Below the pieces are notes generated by a model. The model saw only the letters and a list, made by a program, of their open reading frames with translations. It had not been told where the DNA came from and did not search any database. Source: Amycolatopsis lexingtonensis (GTDB taxonomy: Bacteria; Actinomycetota; Actinomycetes; Mycobacteriales; Pseudonocardiaceae). From it: a stretch of DNA of 64,000 nt. The stretch is taken from the NCBI RefSeq assembly GCF_014873755.1, contig NZ_JADBEG010000001.1:7228501-7292500 (forward strand), given 5' to 3'. The translations under genes were made by a program, and so were the position numbers. Every line of letters starts with the position of its first letter. Position 1 is the first letter of the stretch. Of the stretch, positions 55,701 through 63,921 are shown in pieces.

Positions 55701-56341
55701 GCAACAGCGGCCTTCTGGAGCGCCTTGGTCGCGCGCTCGAGCTCGTCCACCCGGGCCGGGTCGACGGGGTGACCGGCGGCGGCCAGCCAGTTCGCCAGCA
55801 TCCGGTGGCCGCCCTCGGTGAGCACGGACTCCGGGTGGAACTGGACGCCTTCCAGCGGCAGCTCGCGGTGGCGCATGCCCATCACGATGCCGGACTCGGT
55901 GCGCCCGGTGACCTCGAAGACGTCTTCGGCGATCGTCTCGGGCAGCACGGTCAGGGAGTGGTACCGGGTGGCGGTGAACTCCTCAGGGAGGTCCTTGAGG
56001 ATGCCGGCCCCGGCGTGCCGCACCTGGCTCGTCTTGCCGTGGAGCAGCTCCGGCGCGCGGTCGACGGTGGCGCCGTAGACGACGCCGAGCGCCTGGTGGC
56101 CGAGGCAGACGCCGAGCATCGGCGTGCGCGTCTCGGCGCACTTGCGGATGACGTCCATGCTCTGACCAGCGCGTTCGGGCGTCCCGGGGCCGGGCGACAC
56201 CAACACGGCGTCGAACTCGGGCACGCGGTCGAGGTCCACGACGTCGTTGCGCCAGACCGTGCAGTCGGCGCCGAGCTGGGCCAGGTACTGGACCAGGTTG
56301 TAGACGAAGCTGTCGTAGTTGTCGACGACGAGGACGCGCAT
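55697..56341 (-). CDS. trpG: Aminodeoxychorismate/anthranilate synthase component II (glutamine amidotransferase)
   Basis: 214 residues, class I glutamine amidotransferase. DNYDSFVYNLVQYL starts the fold, oxyanion strand VSPGPGTP, nucleophile Cys79 in MLGVCLGHQALG, and His169/Glu171 in GVQFHPES. It supplies ammonia to component I for anthranilate or 4-amino-4-deoxychorismate, that is, tryptophan or folate synthesis. No component I gene is nearby. A gene of this family close to pknB is usual in actinobacteria. Confidence 0.92.
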   Translation of the reverse strand: MRVLVVDNYDSFVYNLVQYLAQLGADCTVWRNDVVDLDRVPEFDAVLVSPGPGTPERAGQSMDVIRKCAETRTPMLGVCLGHQALGVVYGATVDRAPELLHGKTSQVRHAGAGILKDLPEEFTATRYHSLTVLPETIAEDVFEVTGRTESGIVMGMRHRELPLEGVQFHPESVLTEGGHRMLANWLAAAGHPVDPARVDELERATKALQKAAVA

Positions 56342-56382
56342 GGCGCCGAGCTTACCGGCTCCCGGGGACCGCCCTCCACGCG

Positions 56383-56742
56383 TTAGATTCCGCCGAGGGA
56401 AAAGGCCTGGAACCCGAGATTGGGGTTCTCGGTCTGCGGATTCACGATCTTGCTGATCCCGGTGCAATTGCCGTTCGACCAGAACCGGGCCGGGTAGTCG
56501 CTGCCGTTCCCGGCGGACTCGCCGACTCCCGCGCCCTTCTCCGCGAAGGACAGGCAGTCGCCGGACGCGATCGGCGTCCAGGCATCGGCACCACGGGTGA
56601 AGTTGATGCCGTGGTACCAGCAAACGATGTTCGACCCGCAGTGCGGCGTCGTCCGCGTGGCCGCGCCGGCGACCCCGGGAACCACCACCCCGGCGGCCAC
56701 GGCGAAAACGAAGAAGACACGACTGATACGTCGGAAAAGCAT
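56383..56742 (-). CDS. Small secreted protein, peptidase-inhibitor I36-like
   Basis: 119 residues from ATG 56742 (MLFRRISRVFFVFAVAAGVVVPGVAGA signal peptide); in-frame upstream starts also exist. The mature ~92 residues have four Cys (HCGSNIVCWYHG, DCLSF, NCTG), enough for two disulfides, and a beta-rich crystallin-like pattern (FWSNGNCTGISKIVN). It looks like the I36 inhibitor family of actinobacteria, but the match is by pattern only. Confidence 0.6.
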   Translation of the reverse strand: MLFRRISRVFFVFAVAAGVVVPGVAGAATRTTPHCGSNIVCWYHGINFTRGADAWTPIASGDCLSFAEKGAGVGESAGNGSDYPARFWSNGNCTGISKIVNPQTENPNLGFQAFSLGGI

Positions 56743-56895
56743 TGCCACCACACCACTTTCGACTCGTCGAAAGGAGGCGTTCCTCCCCTGTTTCGAAGCT
56801 AACAAAAAGTCGATCATGACCTCAACACCCGATCGGGCACTGCTCCGGCCCGCGTCCTCCCACCAGGTGGACCGTACGCCAGATCACATTTCTAC

Positions 56896-56914
56896 TTAGG
56901 TGACCCTAACTTAC
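56896..56914. promoter_or_regulatory. Iron box (DtxR/IdeR-type operator) upstream of the fprA-like gene
   Basis: TTAGGTGACCCTAACTTAC. Read on the minus strand it agrees in 16 of 19 positions with the classical iron-box consensus TTAGGTTAGGCTCACCTAA. It lies 10 bases before the GTG start of the reductase, so repressor binding would block transcription or initiation. Confidence 0.8.
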
Positions 56915-56923
56915 GGTGGAGGT

Positions 56924-58270
56924 GTGAGCCGAACTCTTCGCGTAGCCGTGGTGGGCGCCGGTCCCGCCGGGATCTACGCCGCCGACATCCTGGACAAGTC
57001 CGACGCCGAGGTGCAGATCGACCTGTTCGAGCGCATGCCGGCGCCGTTCGGGCTGATCCGGTACGGCGTCGCGCCCGACCACCCGCGCATCAAGGGCATC
57101 GTGACCGCGCTGGAGAAGGTGCTGTCGAAGCCGAACATCCGACTGCTGGGCAACATCGACTACGGCACCGACATCAAGCTCGACGAGCTGCGCGAGTTCT
57201 ACGACGCGGTGATCTTCTCGACCGGCGCGTCCGCCGACCGCGCGCTCGACATCCCGGGCGCCGGCCTCGACGGCAGCTACGGCGCCGCCGACTTCGTGTC
57301 CTGGTACGACGGCCACCCGGACGTGCCGCGCAGCTGGCCGCTGACCGCGTCTTCGGTCGCCGTGCTCGGGGTCGGGAACGTCGCTCTCGACGTCGCGCGC
57401 GTCCTGGCGAAGACGGCGGACGAGCTGCTCGGCACGGACATCCCGGACAACGTCTACCAGGGGCTAAAGGCCAGCCCGGTGACCGACGTGCACGTGTTCG
57501 GCCGCCGCGGGCCGGCGCAGGCGAAGTTCACGCCGCTGGAGCTGCGGGAGCTCGACCACTCGCCGAACGTCGAGGTCATCGTCTACCCCGAGGACATCGA
57601 GTTCGACGAGGGCAGCATCGCGGCGCTGCGGACGTCGAAGCAGATCGACATGGTCGTGAAGACGCTGCAGGAGTGGGCGATCCGCGAGCCCGGCACCCGG
57701 CCGCGGCGGCTCCACCTGCACTTCTTCCACTCCCCCGCGGAGATCGTCGGGACCGACGGCCGCGTCACCGGGCTGCGCACGGAACGCACCGAGCTGACCG
57801 GCGACGGGAACGTGCGCGGTACCGGCGAGTTCCACGACTGGGACGTCCAGGCGGTCTACCGCGCGGTCGGCTACCTGTCCTCGCACCTGCCGGAGATCCC
57901 GTTCGACCACGCGGCCGGGGTCGTCCCGAACCAGGCCGGCCGGGTGCTGGACCTCGACGAGAACCAGCTGCCGGGCGTGTACGTGACGGGCTGGATCAAG
58001 CGCGGCCCGGTCGGCCTGATCGGCCACACGAAGGGCGACGCGGCGGAGACCGTCGCGAGCCTGCTGGCGGACGCGGACACGTTGACGGCGCCGAAGTTCT
58101 CCTCGCCGGACGCGATCCTGGACTTCCTGGCCACGCGCGGCATCCCGTTCACGACGTGGGAGGGCTGGGGCCGCCTGGACGCGCACGAGAAGTCGCTCGG
58201 TTCGGCCGCGGGCCGGGAGCGGATCAAGGTGGTCGAACGCGAAGAGATGACGCGGGTTTCGCGCGGCTAA
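56924..58270 (+). CDS. FprA-type ferredoxin-NADP reductase
   Basis: 448 residues. FAD motif VAVVGAGPAGIYAA (6-19), glutathione-reductase-like core with FERMPAPFGLIRYGVAPDHP, NADPH motif VAVLGVGNVALDVARVL, and the C-terminal family block GVYVTGWIKRGPVGLIGHTKGDA. It transfers electrons between NADPH and ferredoxins, for example for P450s. GTG 56924 is favoured by GGTGGAGGT in front. The iron box upstream suggests induction when iron is low. Confidence 0.9.
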   Translation: MSRTLRVAVVGAGPAGIYAADILDKSDAEVQIDLFERMPAPFGLIRYGVAPDHPRIKGIVTALEKVLSKPNIRLLGNIDYGTDIKLDELREFYDAVIFSTGASADRALDIPGAGLDGSYGAADFVSWYDGHPDVPRSWPLTASSVAVLGVGNVALDVARVLAKTADELLGTDIPDNVYQGLKASPVTDVHVFGRRGPAQAKFTPLELRELDHSPNVEVIVYPEDIEFDEGSIAALRTSKQIDMVVKTLQEWAIREPGTRPRRLHLHFFHSPAEIVGTDGRVTGLRTERTELTGDGNVRGTGEFHDWDVQAVYRAVGYLSSHLPEIPFDHAAGVVPNQAGRVLDLDENQLPGVYVTGWIKRGPVGLIGHTKGDAAETVASLLADADTLTAPKFSSPDAILDFLATRGIPFTTWEGWGRLDAHEKSLGSAAGRERIKVVEREEMTRVSRG

Positions 58271-58926
58271 GCGTCCGCGCCGAGGTAGGCGAGCACGGCC
58301 AGCACGCGGCGATTCGTGTCGTCCGAAGCCGAAATCCCGAGCTTCGCGAAGATGTTCGCCGTGTGCTTGCCGACCGCCCCTTCGCTGAAGTGCAGCTTTG
58401 AGGCGATCGCCGCGTTCGAACAGCCTTCCGCCATCAGGCCCAGCACCTCGCGCTCGCGGGGCGTCAACGCGGCCAGCGGGTCGGAAGCGTTGCCCGCCAC
58501 CAGTTTCGCGATCACCTCGGGGTCCATCACCGTGCCGCCGCCGGCGACCCGGCGCACCGCGTCGATGAACTGGTCCGCGTTGAACACGCGGTCCTTCAAC
58601 AGGTAGCCGATCGCGCCCGTGCCGTCGGCCAGCAGCTCGCGCGCGTACAGCTGCTCGACGTGCTGGGACAGCACGAGGATCGGCAGCCCCGGCACCTCCC
58701 GGCGGGCGGCCAATGCGGCCTGCAGGCCCTCGTCGGTGTTCGTCGGCGGCATCCGGACGTCCACAATGGACACGTCCGGGCGGTGTTCCCGCAACGCGGC
58801 CGCCAGTTCCGGGCCGCTGCCGACCGCCGCGACGACGTCGAAGCCGTGCGCCGCCAGCAAGTGCGTCAGACCGTCTCGGAGGAGGTACTGGTCTTCGGCG
58901 ACAACGGTTCTGGGTCGATCTGACAC
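58267..58926 (-). CDS. NarL/LuxR-family response regulator
   Basis: 219 residues. The receiver domain has phospho-acceptor Asp56 (VSIVDVRMPP), acidic pair EDQ at the N-terminus and the conserved Lys in YLLKDRV. The LuxR HTH (from about 150) has LTPREREVLGLMAEGCSNAAIASKL and VGKHTANIFAKLGI. GTG start at 58926 lies 61 bases inside the sensor kinase gene, so the two are coupled. Target genes could include the adjacent ABC exporter. Confidence 0.92.
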   Translation of the reverse strand: MSDRPRTVVAEDQYLLRDGLTHLLAAHGFDVVAAVGSGPELAAALREHRPDVSIVDVRMPPTNTDEGLQAALAARREVPGLPILVLSQHVEQLYARELLADGTGAIGYLLKDRVFNADQFIDAVRRVAGGGTVMDPEVIAKLVAGNASDPLAALTPREREVLGLMAEGCSNAAIASKLHFSEGAVGKHTANIFAKLGISASDDTNRRVLAVLAYLGADA

Positions 58927-60686
58927 GGGAGCTCCACGGTCGCCCTGGTCGGCCCGCCGATCGGGCTGGTCAGCGTCAACCTACCGTCGAAGGCGCCCAG
59001 CCTGCGCTCGATTCCGCGGAGTCCCGACCCGAGGGCCGGGTTGGCGCCGCCCGGGCCTTCGTCGGTCACCACCAGCGTCAGCAGGTCGTCGGCGGCGGAA
59101 ACCTCGATCGCCGCCCGCTTCGCGCCGTGCTTGGCCGCGTTGCCGAGCAGCTCCGACACGGTGAAGTACGCGCACGCCTCCACCGGTTCTTCGAGCCGGC
59201 CCGGCAGCGAGCCGGTGACCTGGACCTTGAGCGGGCTGTCCAGGGCCAGCGCGCGCACGGCGTCCAGCAGCCCGCGCTCGGACAGCACCGGCGGGTGGAT
59301 GCCGCGGATCAGCACCCGCAGCTCGGTCAGCGCCTCCGACGACGCCGCGCGCAGCTCCGCCGCGAGCCGTTTCGCCGCGGCCGGGTCGGTGTCCACCAGT
59401 GCTTCGACCGCGCCGAGCTTCATGCCCATCGCGACCAGCCGGGACTGGATGCCGTCGTGCAGGTCGCGCTCGATGCGCCGCAGCTCCGCCGCCTGCGCGA
59501 CCGTGACGTCGGTGCGCGTCTGCTTGAGCCGCTCGACGCGCCGGGCGAGCCGGGACGACTCGGTCGGCCCGAGCCACACCTTGGCGAAGCGGGCCTGCTG
59601 CCGGGCGAGCCACGGGGTCGGGACCAGGCCGGCGACGATCATCCCCAGCGCCAAGGGGGTTTGCGCGAGCGCGCCCAGGTGCGTCGACACCTCGGGCAGG
59701 ACCAGCCAGCGGACCGGCGAGAACACGAACGGCCGCCAGATCCACAGCGTCCCGAGGCCGACCAGGCCCCAGCCGAGCAACGCGACCGTCGGCAACGTCA
59801 GCGCCAGCGACACGAGCGGGATCAGGCCGCCGCCGGCGAGGTCGCGCCAGGTGGCGCGGTCGCCCAGGATCCACCGCCGCCGGGCGTGCTGCACCGGCCA
59901 GAACGGCTCCTCGTACAGCTGCTTGCCGACCTGGTAGAGCCCGTCCGGCCGGGGTACCGGCAGCCCGGGCGGCGGCAGGTACGGGCGGGCGATCCGCACG
60001 CCGGTCCAGTTCCCGGCCTCGCGGCGCAGCGTGTCGGGGATGGTCCGGCACCACAGCACGACCGGCGCCGCCACCGGCTGCGCGACGGCGATGACGACCA
60101 GCTGCCACGCCGAGAACACCAACTGCACCAGGGAAAGCACGAGGATGCCGATCTGGTGCCCGAGCGATTCCAGGTGCCGTTGCAGCCAGTTCCCCCGGCG
60201 CTCGACGACCGGGCGGGGGCCGAGCCACCAGCGCGTCCAGTGGCCGTAGCCGCGCAGCACGGACGGCCCGCCGAACAGCACCGCGACCGGAAGCAGCAGC
60301 GTGACGAGCGGGTTCACCAGCTGCCACGCGAACTCGCGCTCGGCCGCCGGGTCCTCCAGCGCCCAGGTGAGCCGGTGCTGCCAGCGGATCCAGAACGCCC
60401 GCTTGTAGAGCGTGTTGCCGTCGCGGTACCAGCCGTCGCGCTCGCGCACCGGCTCCGGCGGTTCGGGCTGGTACGGCGCTTCGACCTCGACGCCGCACCA
60501 GCGCGCGGCGAGGGCACGGGCCGTCGTCGAGCGGCCGCGAGCCCATTCGACCGCGGGGCCGAGGAAGAACACCAGCCCGACGCACAGCAGCGCGAACGCG
60601 ATCAGCTCGACCAGCACGTCGAACCAGCTCAGCAGTGACCGCGCCGCCAGCGCCAGCGCCCGGCCGAGTGCCCGCGAGTACGTCAT
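58866..60686 (-). CDS. Sensor histidine kinase (HisKA_3 type) with duplicated sensor domain
   Basis: 606 residues. Two copies of a membrane-associated sensor module are visible (RDGWYRDGNTLYKRAFWIRW..., about 80-165; PRPDGLYQVGKQLYEEPFWPV..., about 240-320), each followed by hydrophobic helices. The kinase core has phospho-His410 in RRIERDLHDGIQ, an N box FTVSELLGNAAKHGA and G box DEGPGGANPALGSGLRGIERR. ATG 60686 has a strong ribosome site (AAGGAGGTG). It should phosphorylate the response regulator encoded next. Confidence 0.9.
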   Translation of the reverse strand: MTYSRALGRALALAARSLLSWFDVLVELIAFALLCVGLVFFLGPAVEWARGRSTTARALAARWCGVEVEAPYQPEPPEPVRERDGWYRDGNTLYKRAFWIRWQHRLTWALEDPAAEREFAWQLVNPLVTLLLPVAVLFGGPSVLRGYGHWTRWWLGPRPVVERRGNWLQRHLESLGHQIGILVLSLVQLVFSAWQLVVIAVAQPVAAPVVLWCRTIPDTLRREAGNWTGVRIARPYLPPPGLPVPRPDGLYQVGKQLYEEPFWPVQHARRRWILGDRATWRDLAGGGLIPLVSLALTLPTVALLGWGLVGLGTLWIWRPFVFSPVRWLVLPEVSTHLGALAQTPLALGMIVAGLVPTPWLARQQARFAKVWLGPTESSRLARRVERLKQTRTDVTVAQAAELRRIERDLHDGIQSRLVAMGMKLGAVEALVDTDPAAAKRLAAELRAASSEALTELRVLIRGIHPPVLSERGLLDAVRALALDSPLKVQVTGSLPGRLEEPVEACAYFTVSELLGNAAKHGAKRAAIEVSAADDLLTLVVTDEGPGGANPALGSGLRGIERRLGAFDGRLTLTSPIGGPTRATVELPCQIDPEPLSPKTSTSSETV

Positions 60687-60856
60687 CCCGGCACCTCCTT
60701 GCCCCGGAATCTTCGCCGGACCACCGGCGCGGGCGCACTGCCCGGAGCCCCACGAAAGGGGTGGGCCCAGCCCCACCCCCGCTTCAGCAAAACGCTACCT
60801 GAGCTGGGGTTTCAGCGTCATTCCGCGCGCGGCCGCCGGTTCGTAGTTTCAGTGCC

Positions 60857-61570
60857 ATGCCACTCATCGAAGTCACCGACCTCCGCAAGCGCTACGGCTC
60901 CCGGGTCGCGGTCGACGGCGTTTCGTTCACCGTCGAGCGCGGCGAAATCTTCGGCATCCTCGGCACGAACGGCGCCGGGAAGACCACCACCGTCGAATGC
61001 ATCCAGGGCCTGCGCCGGGCCGACGGCGGCACGCTGTCCGTGCTCGGCCTCGACCCGGCGGCCGACCGGGCGGCGCTGACCCGCCGCATCGGCGTCCAGC
61101 TGCAGGAAAGCCGGCTGCCCGCGAAACTGCGGGTGCGCGAGGCGCTGGAGCTGTTCGCCTCCTTCTACCCGGACCCGGCGGACATCGACGTCCTGCTCGA
61201 CCAGCTCGACCTCCGCGACCAGGCCCGCCACCCGTTCGGGAAGCTCTCCGGCGGCCAGAAGCAGCGCGTGTCGATCGCGCTGGCCCTGGTGGGGCGCCCC
61301 GAACTGGCGATCCTCGACGAGCTGACGACCGGGCTCGACCCGCACGCCCGCCGCGAAACCTGGCGGCTCGTCGAAGGCGTGCGCGCCGGCGGTGTCACGG
61401 TCCTGCTCGTCACCCACTTCATGGACGAAGCCGAGCGGCTCTGCGACCGCGTCGCGATCTTCGACGCCGGGCGCGTGGTCGCCACCGGCACGCCGGCCGA
61501 ACTCCGCCGATCCGTCAACGCGTCCACTTTGGACGACGCCTTCGTCTCGCTGACCGGGAGCGCACTGTGA
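60857..61570 (+). CDS. ABC-2-type exporter ATP-binding protein
   Basis: 237 residues. Walker A GTNGAGKTT, signature LSGGQKQRVSIALAL, Walker B LAILDELTTGLD (Asp-Glu-Leu instead of Asp-Glu-Pro), His switch LLVTHFMDEAERL. It resembles exporters of drugs or lipids (DrrA-like). It is divergent from the two-component genes (170-base gap) and coupled to the permease gene by a GTGA overlap, so regulation by that system is plausible. Confidence 0.9.
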   Translation: MPLIEVTDLRKRYGSRVAVDGVSFTVERGEIFGILGTNGAGKTTTVECIQGLRRADGGTLSVLGLDPAADRAALTRRIGVQLQESRLPAKLRVREALELFASFYPDPADIDVLLDQLDLRDQARHPFGKLSGGQKQRVSIALALVGRPELAILDELTTGLDPHARRETWRLVEGVRAGGVTVLLVTHFMDEAERLCDRVAIFDAGRVVATGTPAELRRSVNASTLDDAFVSLTGSAL

Positions 61571-62301
61571 ACACCTTCGCCAAGATCACCGCCACCGAAA
61601 CGAAACTCTTCCTCCGCTCGCCCTTCATGGCGATCGCCGGCGTCCTGCTGCCGGCCGCGATCCTGCTCGCCGTCGGGGCCATCCCCGGCATGACGGAACC
61701 CAGCCCGGCCGCCGGCGGGTTCCGGTTCATCGACGCCTGGGTGCCGTCGGTGGTCGTCATCAGCCTGGCGATGCTGGCGCTGCAGTCGATCCCGGGCGCC
61801 GTCGCGGCCTACCGCGAGCAGGGCGTGCTGCGGCGGCTGGCCACCACCCCGGTGCACCCGGTGAACCTGCTGGGCGCGCAGCTGGCGATCCACGTCGTCG
61901 TGGCGCTGGCGGGCATCGGCCTGACCCTGGGCGTGGCCCACGCGGCCTACGACGTCCCGCTGCCGAAGCACCCGCTGTCGTTCCTGCTGACGCTGCTGCT
62001 CGGCACGGTCTCGATGTTCGCGTTCGGCCTGCTGGCGGCCGCGGTCGCCCGGACGGCCAAGAGCGCGGGCGGGTTCGCGCTGATCGCGTTCCTGCCGACG
62101 ATGTTCTTCGGCGGGGTCTACCTGCCGAGGCCGCTGCTGCCGGAGGTCCTGCGGCGGATCGGCGACTACGTCCCGCCGGGCACGCAGCCGCTGCAGGACG
62201 CGTGGGTCGGCGCCGGCGTGCAGCCGCTGCAGCTGGTCGTGCTCGCCGCCTTCGCGGCGATCGGGACGGCACTGGCGGCGAAGCTCTTTCGCTGGGAGTG
62301 A
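61567..62301 (+). CDS. ABC-2-type exporter membrane subunit
   Basis: 244 residues from GTG 61567. Six membrane helices and the ABC-2 pattern (YREQGVLRRLATTPVHPVNLLGAQL, and the FLPTMFFGGVYLPRPLLPEVLRRIGDYVPPGTQPLQDAW block before the last helix). With the ATPase it exports an unknown compound. Confidence 0.9.
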   Translation: MNTFAKITATETKLFLRSPFMAIAGVLLPAAILLAVGAIPGMTEPSPAAGGFRFIDAWVPSVVVISLAMLALQSIPGAVAAYREQGVLRRLATTPVHPVNLLGAQLAIHVVVALAGIGLTLGVAHAAYDVPLPKHPLSFLLTLLLGTVSMFAFGLLAAAVARTAKSAGGFALIAFLPTMFFGGVYLPRPLLPEVLRRIGDYVPPGTQPLQDAWVGAGVQPLQLVVLAAFAAIGTALAAKLFRWE

Positions 62302-62401
62302 CCGGGGCTTCCGCCATATTGGTGATGATCATCGTTTTCTCTTGTGGCGGGGCCACCCGGCCGGTAGCCAAGAGGGTGGCCCTGCTCAAACTGGAGGTTC
62401 G

Positions 62402-62794
62402 ATGTCCCTGGACGTGTCACCCGCGCTGCTGGAGAAGGCCGAGCGCGGGGAGGTCACCGACGCCGAGTTCGTCACCTGCGTCAAGGAATCCCTGCCGTAC
62501 GCCTGGGAGGTCATCACCGGCGTCATCGCCGACGCCGAGGGCGCCGCGGACGGCTTCGCCGACAACGAGACGCCGCCGCCGAGCGAGGCCGCCCGCGGGC
62601 AGCTGCTGCGGGCACTGGCCTCGGACGCGATCCGCGGCGGCCTCGAGCGGCACTTCGGCGTCAAGCTCGCGTTCCAGAACTGCCACCGGGTCGCCGTCTT
62701 CAAGACGTCCGAAGTGGACGGTGACCGCTACCGCGCGTTCGTCTCGCCGCGCGGCCAGCTGCTCAACCAGAGCCCGGAACTGCGGGACTGCTAG
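62402..62794 (+). CDS. SCO5389-family protein
   Basis: 130 residues, begins MSLDVSPALLEKAERGEV and contains SLPYAWEVI, FADNETPPPSEAARGQLLRALASDAIRGGLERHFGV and the invariant end GQLLNQSPELRDC. This matches the actinobacterial SCO5389 family of unknown function. A GGAGG site stands before ATG 62402. It is convergent with, and overlaps by 32 bases, the flavin oxidoreductase gene. Confidence 0.85.
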   Translation: MSLDVSPALLEKAERGEVTDAEFVTCVKESLPYAWEVITGVIADAEGAADGFADNETPPPSEAARGQLLRALASDAIRGGLERHFGVKLAFQNCHRVAVFKTSEVDGDRYRAFVSPRGQLLNQSPELRDC

Positions 62795-63752
62795 CCCGCA
62801 GCGCGGGCAGCACCTCGGTGCCGATCCGCGCGATGTTCGCGTACGTGCCCTCCGGCGTACCCGACGCTTCCACGAGCATCAGCACGTGGGAGACGCCGGT
62901 GCGCCGGAGGCTCGTTTCCAGGGTCCGGACGCAGTGGTCCGCGTCGCCGACCGGGTGGATCGCGCAAAGCCGTTCGGTGTACTCCCCCGGATCGCGCGCC
63001 GGCCCCGGCCGCCCGTCCACCGTGACGTGCGCGCCGAGCCCGTCCTTCAGCCACGCGGGCAGCGCTTTTCGGACGACGCCGGCGTCCCCCACCTGGCAGA
63101 GCACGGTCGAGACGTGGGCCGCCGGCTTCCCGTAGGCCGCGACGGTGGCCGCCTTCTCCTCGTCGTCCGCGTGCAGGCCGAGCAGCAGCGGCAGGTCCCG
63201 CTCCGCGGCCTGGCGCACCGCGTCCGACTTCGGCCCGCCGCACGCGACGACGACGTCCGGCCGCCGTTCCGGCGCCGGGACCAGCGGCACCTCCCGGAAG
63301 GCGAAGTGCCTCCCGTCGGCGTGCGCCCGGCCGGTGGTGGCCCGCAGGAAGACGTCGAGGGTCTCCTCGAAGCCGGTTTCGTAGCGATCCAGCCCGGTGC
63401 CGAAGACCTCCAGGTCCTGCCAGGGGCCACCGCGCCCGACGCCGAGCCGCAGCCGTCCGTCGGACACGGCGTCGAGCATCGCCCACTGCTCGGCGAGCGC
63501 GACCGGGTGCGTGGTCGAGAGGACGCTGACGGCGGTCCCGACGCCGATCCGCGACGTCCGCCCGAGCACGTGCGCGGCGAGCGTGATGGCCGAGGGGCAG
63601 ACGCCGTAGGGCAGGAAGTGGTGTTCGGCGAACCAGACGTCGTCGAAGCCGGCTTCTTCGGCCAGCTCGGCGGCGCGGACCGACCGGCGGAGGACGTCGC
63701 CGTCCGACTGGCCGGGGAAGCGGCCGCTGACCAGGAAGACCCCGAACCTCAA
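62763..63752 (-). CDS. LLM-class flavin-dependent oxidoreductase
   Basis: 329 residues from a TTG start (63752), the only start giving the family N-terminus MRFGVFLVSGRFPGQ. Luciferase-like barrel: DDVWFAEHHFLPYG, GRTSRIGVGTAVSVLSTTHPVALAEQWAMLD and GRLRLGVGRGG. It uses reduced FMN or F420; the cofactor cannot be decided here. It follows a 51-residue membrane protein gene by 13 bases and appears to be the end of an operon entering from the right. Confidence 0.87.
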   Translation of the reverse strand: MRFGVFLVSGRFPGQSDGDVLRRSVRAAELAEEAGFDDVWFAEHHFLPYGVCPSAITLAAHVLGRTSRIGVGTAVSVLSTTHPVALAEQWAMLDAVSDGRLRLGVGRGGPWQDLEVFGTGLDRYETGFEETLDVFLRATTGRAHADGRHFAFREVPLVPAPERRPDVVVACGGPKSDAVRQAAERDLPLLLGLHADDEEKAATVAAYGKPAAHVSTVLCQVGDAGVVRKALPAWLKDGLGAHVTVDGRPGPARDPGEYTERLCAIHPVGDADHCVRTLETSLRRTGVSHVLMLVEASGTPEGTYANIARIGTEVLPALRASSPAVPGSG

Positions 63753-63765
63753 GAGCCGAGCGCCT

Positions 63766-63921
63766 TCAGTTGACCGCGACCTCGTTGAACCACAGCCGCG
63801 GCTCCAGCCACGGGAACACCACGAACATCAGCAGCGCGACCACCCCGAGCACGAGGACCACCGCGATCGTCAGCTTCACCGCGAACGGGCCGGGGAACTT
63901 CCGCCACAGCCAGGCGTACAT
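63766..63921 (-). CDS. 51-residue single-helix membrane protein
   Basis: Reads MYAWLWRKFPGPFAV, then one membrane helix (about residues 15-38, rich in Val/Leu), then PWLEPRLWFNEVAVN. Its start codon shares a base with the stop of the upstream gene (TGATG) and it precedes the flavin enzyme gene. Its codon structure and coupling argue for a real gene. The family is not one I can name; the N-terminal WRKFPGP suggests a cytoplasmic amphipathic foot. Confidence 0.7.
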   Translation of the reverse strand: MYAWLWRKFPGPFAVKLTIAVVLVLGVVALLMFVVFPWLEPRLWFNEVAVN

